In this document: positions 52,679 through 63,683 of the stretch, one piece after another
How positions within the stretch are numbered: position 1 is the first letter of the stretch
How the letters are laid out: every line of letters starts with the position of its first letter
Source: Mesostigma viride
Lineage: Eukaryota > Streptophyta > Mesostigmatophyceae > Mesostigmatales > Mesostigmataceae
NCBI GenBank assembly: GCA_009746045.1
Contig: RPFO01000015.1
Coordinates: 3,088,932 to 3,152,931, forward strand
Length of the DNA: 64,000 nt
Direction: 5' to 3'
Position numbers and translations under genes: made by a program
Notes under the pieces: generated by a model
Databases searched by the model: none
What the model saw: the letters and a program-made list of their open reading frames with translations, nothing else
Told to the model about the DNA's origin: nothing

Positions 52679-53084
52679 CCCAGTTTGCTCGGCCATAACA
52701 TTCGTTGCGTCACTTCCCGCAAGGCAGGTATGACTCCCGCTCTTTGTTTATGTATTTCGATTTTGGACAACGCCTTTTTATTCTCTTACCAGCAACCGGG
52801 CAGTGTTTTTCCGTTGTGTTTCGGTCAGCAACGCTTACCGAGCATCTCTGGTGCGTTATTCCCTGTCACGCAGATATTCCTTCGTTCTTCTAACTGGGGT
52901 CTGTTGTATTTCGATTGTAAGTTTTATGAGATTCCCATCAACTGATTTGTTGGCATATTTTGGCTGTTGCACTTACTGCATGCAACTTTGGATAGGCAAC
53001 GATTAATAGCTATTATATATTATGTTTGGTTACTATATGTCCTTTTTTAAACTATGTTATTCTCAGTATATAAACGCCAGCCCC
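52679..53084. other. Foldback right arm, shared block and extra segment
   Basis: 52679-52732 is the inverted match of 35405-35455 (GGCCATAACATTCGTTGCGTC). 52733-53084 has no counterpart in the left arm; it is T-rich and I recognise no gene in it. TATATAAACG at 53069-53078 resembles a TATA box but has no evident gene. Confidence 0.5.
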
Positions 53085-54305
53085 CCCAACACACCCAGGC
53101 ACGCATGCCACCCATCCAACACACCCACGCACGCATGCCAGCCATCCACCACACCCACGCACGCATGCCAGCCACCCACCACACCCACGCACGCATGCCA
53201 GCCACCCACCACACCCACGCACGCATGCCAGCCACCCACCACACCCAGTCACCCACGCACGCATGCTAGCTCACCACCACACCCACACATGCATGCCACG
53301 CATCCACCACACCCACGCATGCATGCCAGCCACCCACCACACGCACGCACGCATGCTAGCCCAACACCACACTCACGCATGCATGCCAGCCCACCACCAC
53401 ACCCACACACGCATGCCAGCCATCCATTACTCCCATGCACGCATGCCAGCCATCCACCACACCCACGCGCGCATACCAGCCAGCCACCACACCCACGCAC
53501 GCATGCCAGCCCAACACCACATCCACGCATGCATGCCAGCCACCCACGCACGCATGCCAGCCACCCACCACACCCATGCACGCATGCCACCCATCCACCA
53601 CACCCACGCACGCATGCCAGCCATCCACCACACCCACGCACGCATGCCAGCCCACCACCACACCCACGCACGCATGCTAGCCCACCACCACATTCACGCA
53701 CGCATGCCAGCCACCCACCACAACCAGGCACGCATGCCAGCCACCCACCACACCCACGCACACATGCCAGGCACCCACCACATCCACGCACGCATGCCAG
53801 CCCACCACCACACTCACGCACGCATGCTAGCCCACCCGCGCACGCATGCCAGCCATCCACCGCACCCACGCACGCATGCCACGCATCCACCACACCCACG
53901 CACGCATGCCAGCCATCCACCACACCCACGCACGCATGCCAGCCCACCACCACACCCACGCACGCATGCTAGCCCACCACCACATTCACGCACGCATGCC
54001 AGCCACCCACCACACCCACGCACACATGCCAGGCACCCACCACACCCACGCACACATGCCAGGCACCCACCACACCCACGCACACATGCCAGGCACCCAC
54101 CACACCCACGCACGCATGCCAGCCCACCACCACACTCACGCACGCATGCTAGCCCACCCGCGCACGCATGCCAGCCATCCACCGCACCCACGCACGCATG
54201 CCACCCATCCACCACACCCACGCACGCCATGGCAGCCACCCACCACACGCACGCATCCACCACACCCACGCACGCATGCGACACACCCATGCCAGTCCTC
54301 ACATG
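53085..54305. repeat. Array B, right: 30-bp satellite, about 40 units
   Basis: This is the reverse complement of the left array B, with unit ACCCACGCACGCATGCCAGC then CACCCACCAC. Variation among units (for example TCACCACCAC and GGCACCC) differs from the left array. The histidine/proline-rich frames over it are artefacts of the 30-bp period. Confidence 0.92.
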
Positions 54306-54354
54306 ATTGGATTAGGTCTCTCTTCAGATCTGCTCCCATGAATTTGTGATAGAA

Positions 54355-55010
54355 TTCTCGCCTTCGTTGAAGGGTCTACCTGCAGAGAGACCCCTCCCAA
54401 CTTCCAAGGTTTCATCCTTTTTGATTGCTTGTAAGGGTCTAGCTGCAGGTAGACCCTTCCAATTATTGGTTGTTTTTTCGCATTCCTGTAAGGGTCTAGC
54501 TGCAGCTAGACCCCTTCAAACTTCCAAGGTTTCATCCTTTTTTATTGCATGTAAGGGTCTAGCTGCAGGTAGACCCTCCCAATTATTGGTTGTTTTTTCG
54601 CATTCCTGTAAGGGTCTAGCTGCAGCTAGACCCCTCCCAACTTCCAAGGTTTCATCCTTTTTTATTGCATGTAAGGGTATAGCTGCAGGTAGACCCTCCC
54701 AATTATTGGTTGTTTTTTCGCATTCCTGTAAGGGTCTAGCTGCAGCTAGACCCCTCCCAACTTCCAAGGTTTCATCCTTTTTTATTGCATGTAAGGGTCT
54801 AGCTGCAGGTAGACCCTCCCAATTATTGGTTGTTTTTTCGCATTCCTGTAAGGGTCTAGCTGCAGCTAGACCCCTCCCAACTTCAATGTTTCATCTTTGT
54901 ATGATTTGAGGGGTCTAGCTGCAGGAAGACCTCCCAGTTATTCGCTGTTTATTTTTTGCGTTCACGGAAGGGTCTAGCTGCAGCGAGACCCCTCCCAACT
55001 TGGAGGTTGC
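54355..55010. repeat. Array A, right: CTGCAG palindromes
   Basis: This is the inverted counterpart of 33665-34245, with about eleven palindromes and the same alternating spacers (CAATTATTGGTTGTTTTTTC and TTTCATCCTTTTTTATTGC). Most half-sites are GGGTCTAGCTG. The two outermost copies have the variants GAAGACCTC and GCGAGACCCC, matched at the outer end of the left array. Confidence 0.9.
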
Positions 55011-55120
55011 GAAAAAATTGTTTCTCAGGTCTACATGATTCTTACGGATACTTTCGAAATTGCTCCATGGCTTTGTATCATTTGCTGCAGATGTCTTGGA
55101 ACGATGCGTCCTATTCTTCA

Positions 55121-56455
55121 AAGGCCAAGGCCACCAATGTTTCACCGCAAACAGTGAGCCCCCCGGGATCTCCGGATTAGGTGGGGAAGGTTCCAGAGGA
55201 CTTTCCGGCCTTGCCTCCTCGTGCGTCCCCTCAGACGCCTTAGGGGTCTGTCATGTCCGTTAGGTCTCCAGCTCCGGCCACACTGCCCGCATCGTTAATT
55301 TTGATTTAGCCGAAAGGCCCTTCGGAATTAGACGATAGCGTTTTATTAGCTGCAAGTGCTACTGTGCCCGTGCAAATAAATAATTAGTAGCTTGTTTTTT
55401 TTGTTAACGAACAACTCTTGAACTTGCTGCGCAACTTAATAATTCTTTGTTTGTTTGGTATAACCCAACGGAAGGGGGGTTGAGGCACGCATGTTGAGAA
55501 CGGGGAGGTTAAGTGTGAAGTTGCACACACCATATGGTAGAATCGATGTTGAGCAAGTGGGCGAGGGTCTAGCTGCAGAGAGTCCTCAATTGCAATTATT
55601 TTCGTTTCGCTTTGTGCAAGTATTCCAATTGGAGTTGAATTCGGAAATATATACCTGCGCTGGTTGTCTCCTTGATAAGCCGACTCAGTACAGTCGAGTG
55701 TGATGGGATGGATGGCGCTTATTATCGAAGTCCTATGTAGTTACAGGGGTATGTGGGCACCACGGCCCGAATCTGGGGTACTGTGAATGCCTCCCACCGG
55801 CTTGGGGGTGTCACACACTGGCTTGGGGGTGGTCTCCTTCATTACTAATTGCCACCTATCCTTGCGAAAAATTGGCCCCCAGATTACAGACACATCGATG
55901 GATTACGACACTACTTTGCAATACTCGTCGCAAATGAGGGACGTCTTGAAGTCACATGTGACGGGATGGGCCGCGGCAACAGGGGTTATAATTTTGCTGC
56001 TGTTGTTCGAAGGGGCGCACTTTGACATGTATTTTCTACACTTTGACATGTATGCTCGGTTTCTTTCAAAGCACACCTAGTCAATGTTTGCGGTGGTTCA
56101 CGCACGAGATGAAGGAGCAAGAGGTGGCCCGGAACGAGGGTGAGTGAAGGTGAGTCGTTTTTTGTTGAATTGAGGGAATTACTATTCTATGCATGCGGTC
56201 AAGATAGAGCCATCAGGTTTCTTCCTAGTATTCTGATCCTAGTATTGTTGGTGATGGTTGTTGTGAAGCCTCTTTTTGCAGCGCGACCTTTATTTTATTA
56301 GTTAAGTTATGTGTAAATGGTATAGGCAACGGACGAACTGAAGTGCACGCGATAGCAGGAACGGTAGTAGTCCGAAAGACTTCGACAATTTCCGTCATCA
56401 GGTTGTCCCCGCACCTTTTTCTAGGCACATTGCCTTGTCAATTAGTACATGCAAA
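55121..56455. other. Flank of the foldback, no clear gene
   Basis: A degenerate palindrome lies at about 55563 (GGTCTAGCTGCAGAGAG). A frame at 55787-56080 (+) ends MDYDTTLQYSSQMRDVLKSH and a hydrophobic run TGVIILLLLFEGAHF. It could be a real exon with one membrane segment, but no family is recognised. 56456-56505 is an AT-rich simple repeat. Confidence 0.35.
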
Positions 56456-56511
56456 TATATATATATATATATATTGTTGGTATATATGTATTGTTGGTAT
56501 ATATATATTGG

Positions 56512-57425
56512 CTGTTCTCGCTTTCCTTGCGGAGTGTGGGCTCGGCGTACCTTCGTGCTCTTCCCATGGCCCCCCCATTCGCCTTGGCTCCCAGCCACTA
56601 CTCGGTGGCGCTCCGGCACCAGCTATTTGCCCCGCAGCCTCTTGTTCCGGCCGGGCGGCCTTGTGGTAGCTGTGGGCAGCCGCTGGATCCCACGGGGACT
56701 CACTACCTTGCCTGCATGGGGGGCCAACAGAATCAGAATTGGTATTTGTATTTGCACACTGTCCTCCTGACGGTGGTGCTCGCCATGATTCGGTCGGTTT
56801 TCCCCCACGCGAACATCCGGTCCGAGGATGCGGATGGCGCTGCCTTCTATTCCCCCAACCACCGGCCTGACATCGTGGTGCTGGACTTTGAGGGGGGTGG
56901 CCGGCATCTGCTTATTGACGTTTCGGTGGCGCGGCCCTTGGCTCTTAGCCACGTGGCTGGGGCCTCCCTCACGGCAGGTTACACGGCGGACCGGGCGGAG
57001 CGGGCCAAGCTCCTGGCCTACGGCGACGTCGGGCACCATCGTGTGGTGCCCTTTGTCCTGGAGGAGTTTGGGGCCATGGGGCCCCTGACCTCCGCCTTCT
57101 TCAAGGAGTGTTGCCGGCTCCGGGAGGATCGGCTGGACCTGGAGGGCCAGCGGGCCCCATGGTCGGCGCGGACCTGGACGTCATATTGGCGTCAGCGCTT
57201 GTCGGTGGCGCTGACTCGGGCCATGGCTGACATCATGCTCCGCCGTACGCGGGCTGATTTTGCGGTGCAGCAGGGCTATTAGGTTCCTCCCGTTAGGCGT
57301 TTCCATTGGTCTTATCGTAGTATAGAGCTTTGACATGGCTCTGTATATAGGTTTATAGCTGGGCGTTTGCTTTGGTTTGAGTGATTTCACTCTGCTGTAA
57401 GTAATTATATTTTTAATATATATAT
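56512..57425 (+). mobile_element. RLE-type LINE (LINE-3), C-terminal half and 3' end
   Basis: The frame to 57282 encodes the C-terminal part of a LINE with a restriction-like endonuclease: a CCHC zinc site (CGSCGQPLDPTGTHYLAC), then SPNHRPDIVVLDFEGGGRHL and LIDVSVARPL, the PD...D core of the nuclease. This domain nicks the target in R2-like and related LINEs. RT and upstream regions are missing (5' truncation), and the upstream in-frame sequence is only AT repeat. The 3' UTR (TTTGAGTGATTTCACTCTGC) ends in an AT-rich tail. Confidence 0.82.
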
Positions 57426-57460
57426 TGTATTATATTTTTAATATATATATTGTTGGTATG

Positions 57461-57535
57461 GTTTATAGCTGGGCGTTTGCTTTGGTTTGAGTGATTTCAC
57501 TCTGCTGTAAGTAATTATATTATTATAATATATAT
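57461..57535 (+). mobile_element. LINE-3 3' stub in the tail of the first copy
   Basis: This repeats GTTTATAGCTGGGCGTTTGC through CTGCTGTAAGTAATTATAT, the last 70 bp of LINE-3, directly after the AT tail of the copy at 56512-57425. Confidence 0.8.
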
Positions 57536-57540
57536 ATTAA

Positions 57541-57891
57541 AAATATAATTACTTACAACAGAGTGAAATCACTCAAACCAAAGCAAACGCCCAGCTATAA
57601 ACCTATATACAGAGCCATGTCAAAGCTCTATACTACGATAAGACCAATGGAAACGCCTAACGGGAGGAACCTAATAGCCCTGCTGCACCGCAAAATCAGC
57701 CCGCGTACGGCGGAGCATGATGTCAGCCATGGCCCGAGTCAGCGCCACCGACAAGCGCTGACGCCAATATGACGTCCAGGTCCGCGCCGACCATGGGGCC
57801 CGCTGGCCCTCCAGGTCCAGCCGGTCCTCCCGGAGCCGGCAACACTCCTTGAAGAAGGCGGAGGTCAGGGGCCCCATGGCCCCAAACTCCT
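57541..57891 (-). mobile_element. LINE-3 3' end in inverted orientation
   Basis: This is the reverse complement of about 57040-57400; a 69-codon shadow frame is identical in the two copies. Tail meets tail through the AT repeat at 57520-57545, so the two copies form a near-perfect hairpin. The 5' truncation point adjoins the X-2 terminus at 57892. Confidence 0.85.
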
Positions 57892-58339
57892 GGGTGGTCC
57901 CACGCGGAATGGGGTAGATTTTTGCAAGAAAAAAACGCTAATTTCAATCGTCCGAAAACCGGACATTGCGCCGAAATTCTTGCCGAAAATTTGGCAGCCG
58001 AGCGAATTTTTCGCCCGACGGACTTTGCGCCGAAATTTTGTGTCTGCCGTGCTTCGAACTCAACCGACTCCTGCTGTTGCGTGCACTTTGTCCGATGCCT
58101 GCAGGCCACGCACGAATTTTGCGACCGAAATATGACGACTAGACAAGTTTATCGACGACCTACATCGATCTATTGCCACTTTTGAAGTCCTTGGCTTGCT
58201 AGCAGCTTTTGATTATCAATGCCGGGAACAAAATTGCCGAAATTTTTTATTGAATCAGTACATATATGTGCACATGTCCGTAATTTTATCATTCGCAATT
58301 TTGACATTGTCGGAGTATTTGACAACTTAGGCATTGCGC

Positions 58340-58978
58340 CTAGAAAAAGGTGCCCCATCCGTCGATGTCAAAATCGCCGAAGGAGTACACTCCCTGGTAC
58401 TGGTCTCCCCTGTAGTTGGGAGGCTCGCCTGTATACATTTTGGTGTTCCACTTGGCCCCGCCGTTCTCCGCAGCAGCCAGGAACTCCTGCTGGGCCTCGG
58501 CCCTCAGGCGCATCATTGATACATTGGGAGAGCCCGGAATTTCCGTGCTCTCCACCACCACTCTCGCCTGATTGTCAGGCACGCATTGGTAAGCAGGGTT
58601 CAAATCTGAATCGGGTGGCACCAGATCGATCATGCCATTGCCGAACGCAATGACACCTGCACCCCACTGTGCAGAAGGTCCGAGCAACTCTACATCAATT
58701 CTGATGTTTGCAGCGTGCTCATTTTTGTCGACCATCACATAGGTATGCTGAGAACCGAAAATATTGCTCTGCTCCATTTGTGACAGTGTTAAATTTCGGC
58801 AAGGTTGGCTGCTTGCAATCGACAGGAAATTGGTGACCCCGACAGCCAGACGCGCAAGGGTTATAACTGCAGGTAGAACCCAAAATTTGTCGATAAGGAG
58901 TAATGGAAGGGCACGACCACCAGTCACTAGTATTCGCTTCACCGGACACCTTTTCAGCTTCCGGATAAAATTCAGCAA
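58340..58978 (-). CDS. Unrecognised 213-codon ORF in X-2
   Basis: The frame starts MLNFIRKLKRCPVKR. A hydrophobic stretch follows (LPAVITLARLAVGVTNFLSI) that could be an anchor or, more likely, an intron read through. The later part is protein-like: MEQSNIFGSQHTYVMVDKNE, RIDVELLGPSAQWGAGVIAF, EAQQEFLAAAENGGAKW, and the end YSFGDFDIDGWGTFF. No family is recognised. It lies downstream of the transposase-like gene on the same strand and may be a second X gene. The true 5' end may be in another exon. Confidence 0.45.
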   Translation of the reverse strand: MLNFIRKLKRCPVKRILVTGGRALPLLLIDKFWVLPAVITLARLAVGVTNFLSIASSQPCRNLTLSQMEQSNIFGSQHTYVMVDKNEHAANIRIDVELLGPSAQWGAGVIAFGNGMIDLVPPDSDLNPAYQCVPDNQARVVVESTEIPGSPNVSMMRLRAEAQQEFLAAAENGGAKWNTKMYTGEPPNYRGDQYQGVYSFGDFDIDGWGTFF

Positions 58979-59094
58979 GAGCAGCGGCGATTAGATACTA
59001 AATATTGCGTTATTGGTTCGTACCGTACCCAGACAAAAATTGTACTAGTGACGCAATTGTACTAGGCGGAATGACAACTGCGCCCGGCAAATAA

Positions 59095-59310
59095 GTATTT
59101 ATTGCTCCAACCCCAACCTAACTTGTTCCGGAGCTGTTCGAAGCGAAGAGCAATGGAAGGGATCGGACCCGAGCCAGATTTGAGTGCGGAACATGATGGC
59201 TGGCCTACCTCACTCCGAACATTAATGTGGACCCGGGTTCGAATCCTGTCAGTGCTATTCGCTTCGAACAGTTCCGGAACGATTTTTTTTGTGGGGGTGG
59301 AGCAATAAAT
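59095..59310. repeat. Hairpin repeat with a B-box-like motif
   Basis: 59095-59165 pairs with 59240-59310 (ATTTATTGCTCCA..., CTGTTCGAAGCGAA...). The right arm contains GGGTTCGAATCC, which matches the T-loop/B-box of tRNA genes, and TGATGGCTGG lies upstream where an A box might be. No complete cloverleaf can be drawn, so it is at most a tRNA-derived relic or a small foldback element. Confidence 0.4.
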
Positions 59311-59597
59311 TCTCGACATGCAGAAACAAATGTCGAATAGATTGTGCAAAAAAATATCGAAATCCTTATCATTATTTAAATATACAGCATAAAATTATGT
59401 TGCAGTAAAAAATAACTGTTAATTGAAGGCCGCAAAAAATTATCAACTACCCTTAAACTTGACCACAGAAAGATCTCGAAAAATATATACAATATATGCG
59501 GCCACCTTTTTACACCCTACTGAAGCCCCACTCTAAAGATATAATACGAGCCGAAACTAGGGCGTCGTCTACCCGCAGCGAGACCCCAATTTCTTGT

Positions 59598-62500
59598 TTA
59601 AGTCGGTGCCGGCCCCTCCGGGGCTTCATCCTTGATCACCAGCGTAGTAAGCCACTTGTCGAGCTCCTTGCTCATCCTGATGTCGGCACACATTCCGTCG
59701 CTGCGCACGCGTGCTTCTAGCCGGAGAGCCGGAGCGACGCAGAGATAGCAATTCACAAGCTCGGGCTGGCGTGACGGTGGCCAATCCTCAACGTTGAGCG
59801 TGAAATGCAGGGGGTCATGCTTATCCCGCTTCCAAATCCGAACGGGAAGAATGCCGTTCCCGGCGAGGAACAGCTCCTTCTCCCGTCCGTTCCGGCCCTC
59901 GACCCACCTCTCGAAGTTCTCGTCTAACACGATCGGCCCGGCTTCGCTTACAACCTCAGCCAACCAGAACGGGTGGATGGGATCGTGATCCGTGTCCTTG
60001 TCCGATGGAACTGCCACATAGTCGTGGAGTCTCATCTGCCGGCCCATCGCCTCCCGCTTGTCCTTCAGCTGCTCCCCCCGCGTCACCATGCGAACCGGAG
60101 GGTTGGGCTGGCTCGGTGGCAGCAAACGGACAGTTTTCATCGAGCTTCCTGCATCATTGAACTCGATGATAAACGACCACTCGCTTAGACATCCCTCAAA
60201 CCGCCCAGCCAAACAGGGCGGACAGTAGCAGGAATAGCGCCTAATCATCAAAAGGCCAGGGTCGGACTTGTCCAGTCGCCACCAATGCGCCTTCTTGATG
60301 CCAGGCACCTCCTCAACCTCCGCGCGTCGGCCGGACTCGACGTCCTGTCATCAAATAGTTAGGACAAAAAGAATACCGTTCAAATTAGCAAAATTGACCA
60401 AAAACCAATAAAACAGGGTATAGCTGCAGAGAGACCCCTTAAAAAAAAATTAACGACAAGACATCAAGTGATCAAAATTCGACACAGGGTATAGCTGCAG
60501 AGAGACCCCATTCGAATCATAATAACAACGTACGACAAGATATCAAGTGATCAAAATTCGACACAGGGTATAGCTGCAGAGAGACCCCATTCGAATCATA
60601 ATAACAACGTACGACAAGATATCAAGTGATCGAAATTCGACACAGGGTATAGCTGCAGAGAGACCCCTTCATACCGAAAGAACAAGCGAAATTTCATACC
60701 TAAAAGAAAAGCAACCCATGGACAGTATATAGGGTCTCTCTGCAGAGATACCTTTATTGGGTTTGAATTTTTATAGAACAGCGGCAGTTGACGTCTTAAA
60801 ACCTGAAATAACACAAAATTCCGTACCGGGGGTAAAAGGAAGAAGTGGCGAGTGACGTTCTCGGCCCGCGCGCGGGCCGACTCCCTGCTCGATGTCTTGC
60901 CGCCCTGCCAGTTCTGGTTCAAGTAGGCGACTAGCTGGTGGGTCTCAAGTATGTGCTGGTTTTCGGGAATCCTCTGCATTTCCCTCAAGACGCACTTGCA
61001 CTTCGCTCCTTGACCATCCACCTCCCCCTTCCCATGCTGCTCCCCCATGTAGTGGAACTCAAAGGCCTGCAGGTCGGGATCCCCCATGAGCAGACCGTTA
61101 ATCTGGTTAATCACGTACCTGGACTTAAACTGCACCGCGCAGTTGTCCGAGCACATGTACAGGTTTCGCACCTCTACCCCTACTTCTACCCGCAGGGTTT
61201 CCAGAATCTTGCGAAGAGCGTATACGAGTGCGCGCTCGCCCCGCTTGATACTGGAATCCCCCAGGAAAAAGAAGACGCGCTTTTCCAGCTCGCCGTTGAG
61301 CCGATAACGCACGATCATGGGCATCAGGATGTGGCTGCGCTTGTGGAAGTACTGCGACTGCAGTTGGACGTAGCTGCTGTTCTCGTAGTTCTCGGCCCAG
61401 TCGCCGTGCACGAGCACGTCCCCCTCTCTCAGATTCTTCTCCCGATCCTTGATTGTATCCGCCTGCGACCAGGCCGTAAAGCAGTGCACGGTGAACTTGT
61501 CCCACATCTTAAGAATCTCGTCCCGCAGCTCAGCTGGGGTGGACCTCATTTGGACTTGCTCGGGCCGCTTCACCTTCTTCGCCGCCCTGCCATCGGTCTC
61601 GCCCTGTTTCGCAAAGGTCCGCAGACAGTTTCGATTTGCAATAAAATCGCATTTCGATAAGATAACTGCAACTCACAAAGGGTCTCGCTGCAGCTATAGG
61701 TCACAAAAAAAAAAGTCAACAACATATTAACGGAGAAATAAAATCGAAACCAACTCACATTCACCCGTCGGGTCACAGTCTGCTCCACCATCTCGAACTT
61801 GAACCAATTCAGAATCTCCGTGGAATTCTTGTCCCGATCACACTGCACCCAGTTATTATGGATGCCGCATGATTCCTCAGGACAGAACCCCTCCACACAC
61901 GCCATCTTCAGTATGCGGTGAACCCTCTCCGTCCTCGGCACCCCATCTTCGTCCTCCACCAGCCTCTCAGAAATGTCGAGGTCTTCCAGGTCCCGTCCCC
62001 GCCATTCATCTTCCCCCTCCCCCTCTTCCATCCCCCCGCCCATTCCGCCCCCTTCACGCAGCCCGTTATCCCTGCCGTCAGTCTCGGCGGACACCGGGCA
62101 GTGAAAGTGCTTGATCCAGTCCGTCGAGTGAATGGCTTTCCACATTCCGCAAGTACCGTCCGGCTCTCTGTACTTGGAGCATCCCGCACACTCCGCGCCA
62201 CACTTGCAGTTCTTGCCGTGGTTCGCATTGGAGTGCTTGGTCCACGCCCCCATGGCCGACTGCATGGTGACGTGCTTCTCACACGCGCACAGGTTCCTCT
62301 CCTTCCACTTGCCCTTGATGCAATCGGGCGCGTATTTGCAGAAGGTCGTGTAGCCCACGTGAATGCCCACGTCCTTATCATACTGGTTACTCCTTTTGTT
62401 CCAGTACGCATGCTTTTCGAGAAAGTGATTGTACATGTCCTCCTTGGAGGTCATGTAATAGCGCGCTCCCTCAACGGCGACGAGCACCCCGTGATTGCCA

Positions 62501-63683
62501 CGACCCTCCCTGCTGTAAGTGCGCTTGACATCCTTCATCTGGGAGGAGGCGCGCGACTCATCATCGTGCATCCACGCGTCCACTATCGCGTCAATCACGA
62601 ATTGCGGCAAAGGGCGCCCCTTGCGAGCCTGCGCGTGTCTGAGGTAGTCCAACTTCTGCTGCCTTCGTATCGCGCGAATTCCGCGAATCTTCTTGGCGTC
62701 CATCCCCGTCAGGTTCTCCAACTCCGCGGCCGAAAACTCCTTCTCCAAGTCGTCACCACAGTAAAGCGTGGACATCAGCACCATCCTGACGTCTCTGTCT
62801 GCGTCGCTTTTGGTCAGACCATCAAAAAAGCCGTTAATCCGAGCCACCCAGAACCTGTTCAGTTCTGCCATCCGCTCCTGATTGTAAAGCTTTTTCGCCT
62901 CCTCATGATACTTCCCGTGACCTAGTTCAGCGGCCCTAGAGTTAAAGCCAGCAATCATCTGGTCGAAAGCCGGCCCCCGCCCCTCGGGTTTTGTCATCGC
63001 CTGAGCCGCTTCAAACGCCTGGTCAGCGAAATATTCCCCAATAACCCTCTTTGATTTCGAGTATTCTCCCGGCCGCTTGACTTCCTTGGCTTCAGGCTGC
63101 GCTGGATTCTGGTTCTCATCTCCGAAAACCCTTTTTGCGCCAGTTGACTGCTTCGTCCCGGTGTTCAACTTAATTGCACTGAATCCTGGACGACCGGACG
63201 CAAGGGCGAAAACTCCCACCCGTTCGCGTGCTGCATGCCATGACGACCGGCACAACGAAATCCATGCAAATCGAGTATCGTTGGGAAAAGCGACAATTAC
63301 AGACAAAGTTCGAAAGTGTATCATTTTTTACCACGATTGGGGTCTAGCTGCAGCTAGACCCTTAGAGGGGCTTTTTCCGTTAGACGAAAAGATTACCTGA
63401 TGTGGTGAACTTAGCATACCCCGACCAAGATTGGGGTCTCGCTGCAGCTAGACCCTTCATTGCGGCGTGCGATTGTTAAATCACAGACTTCTGATTCATT
63501 AATTTTATAGCAACCATAAAGAGGGTCTAGCTGCAGCGAGACCCTTGAATTTAAGCTATAGCTTGTGGTTATAAATGGTCTAGCTGCAGAGAGACCCCAA
63601 TAAGGACGAAAAGATTTCAGGTTTTCCTCACCTTCGCGGCTCATTCTCTTATTAGTTCTCCCAGAACACTCAGATACCTGCAT
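59598..63683 (-). CDS. DDE-transposase-like protein, 4 exons, 1000 residues
   Basis: Exons on the minus strand: 63683-63632, 63185-61759, 61603-60827, 60344-59598. All junctions are GT-AG and the phases agree (total 3003 nt). Exon 1 alone codes only MQVSECSGRTNKRMSRE and is the least certain; the frame is open further up to 63324 if exon 1 is wrong. A Cys/His-rich zinc region spans about 330-400 (FCKYAPDC, CACEKHV, CKCGAECAGC). Next come HGDWAENYENSSYVQLQSQ (about 559-579), FFFLGDSS, YMCSDNCAVQFKSRYV (D about 646), and HYMGEQHGKGEVDGQGA (about 677-693). Spaced acidic residues in these blocks suggest an RNase H-fold DDE catalytic core. The last exon has VPGIKKAHWW and CYCPPCLAGRFEGC. Similar proteins with SDGCAAQYKNR and HGKG motifs are abundant in animal and algal genomes as transposon genes; I do not assign a superfamily. 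Confidence 0.7.
60417..60752. repeat. Five CTGCAG palindromes in intron 3 of the X-2 gene
   Basis: Copies at about 60417, 60487, 60566, 60645 and 60732 read GGGTATAGCTGCAGAGAGAC or close variants, 70-87 bp apart. Shared spacer sequence (CAAGATATCAAGTGATC) separates the middle copies. All lie within the 482-bp intron 60826-60345. Confidence 0.85.
61679..61700. repeat. CTGCAG palindrome in intron 2 of the X-2 gene
   Basis: GGGTCTCGCTGCAGCTATAG lies inside the 155-bp intron 61758-61604. It is the only repeat in that intron. Confidence 0.8.
63339..63598. repeat. Four CTGCAG palindromes in intron 1 of the X-2 gene
   Basis: Copies at about 63339, 63433, 63522 and 63577 include one perfect 22-bp palindrome (GGGTCTAGCTG plus reverse complement). 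All fall within the predicted intron 63631-63186. Even if the first exon is wrong, they lie outside the coding frame. Confidence 0.85.

Larger units (their letters stand above)
33540..55120. repeat. Giant foldback: 2.6-3.1-kb inverted repeat pair
   Basis: The left arm (about 33540-36125) is matched by an inverted right arm (about 36230-36967, continuing at 52679-55120 once the gypsy element is removed). Order from the outside inward: a short flank (ATACTTTCGAAAT...), palindrome array A, 30-bp array B, a shared block with GGCCGAGCAAACTGGGCCTCC, and a low-copy part reaching the centre. The centre (36126-36229) is about 100 bp and unpaired. Arms differ by many substitutions, and the right arm has about 350 extra bp (52733-53084), so this is not an assembly mirror artefact. 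Large foldback DNA transposons have this overall form. Confidence 0.75.

Noticed and set aside
59598-60308. Separate genes for the three minus-strand frames at 59598-60308, 60596-61573 and 61570-63324
   Set aside because: GT-AG junctions at matching phases join them into one 3003-nt coding sequence.
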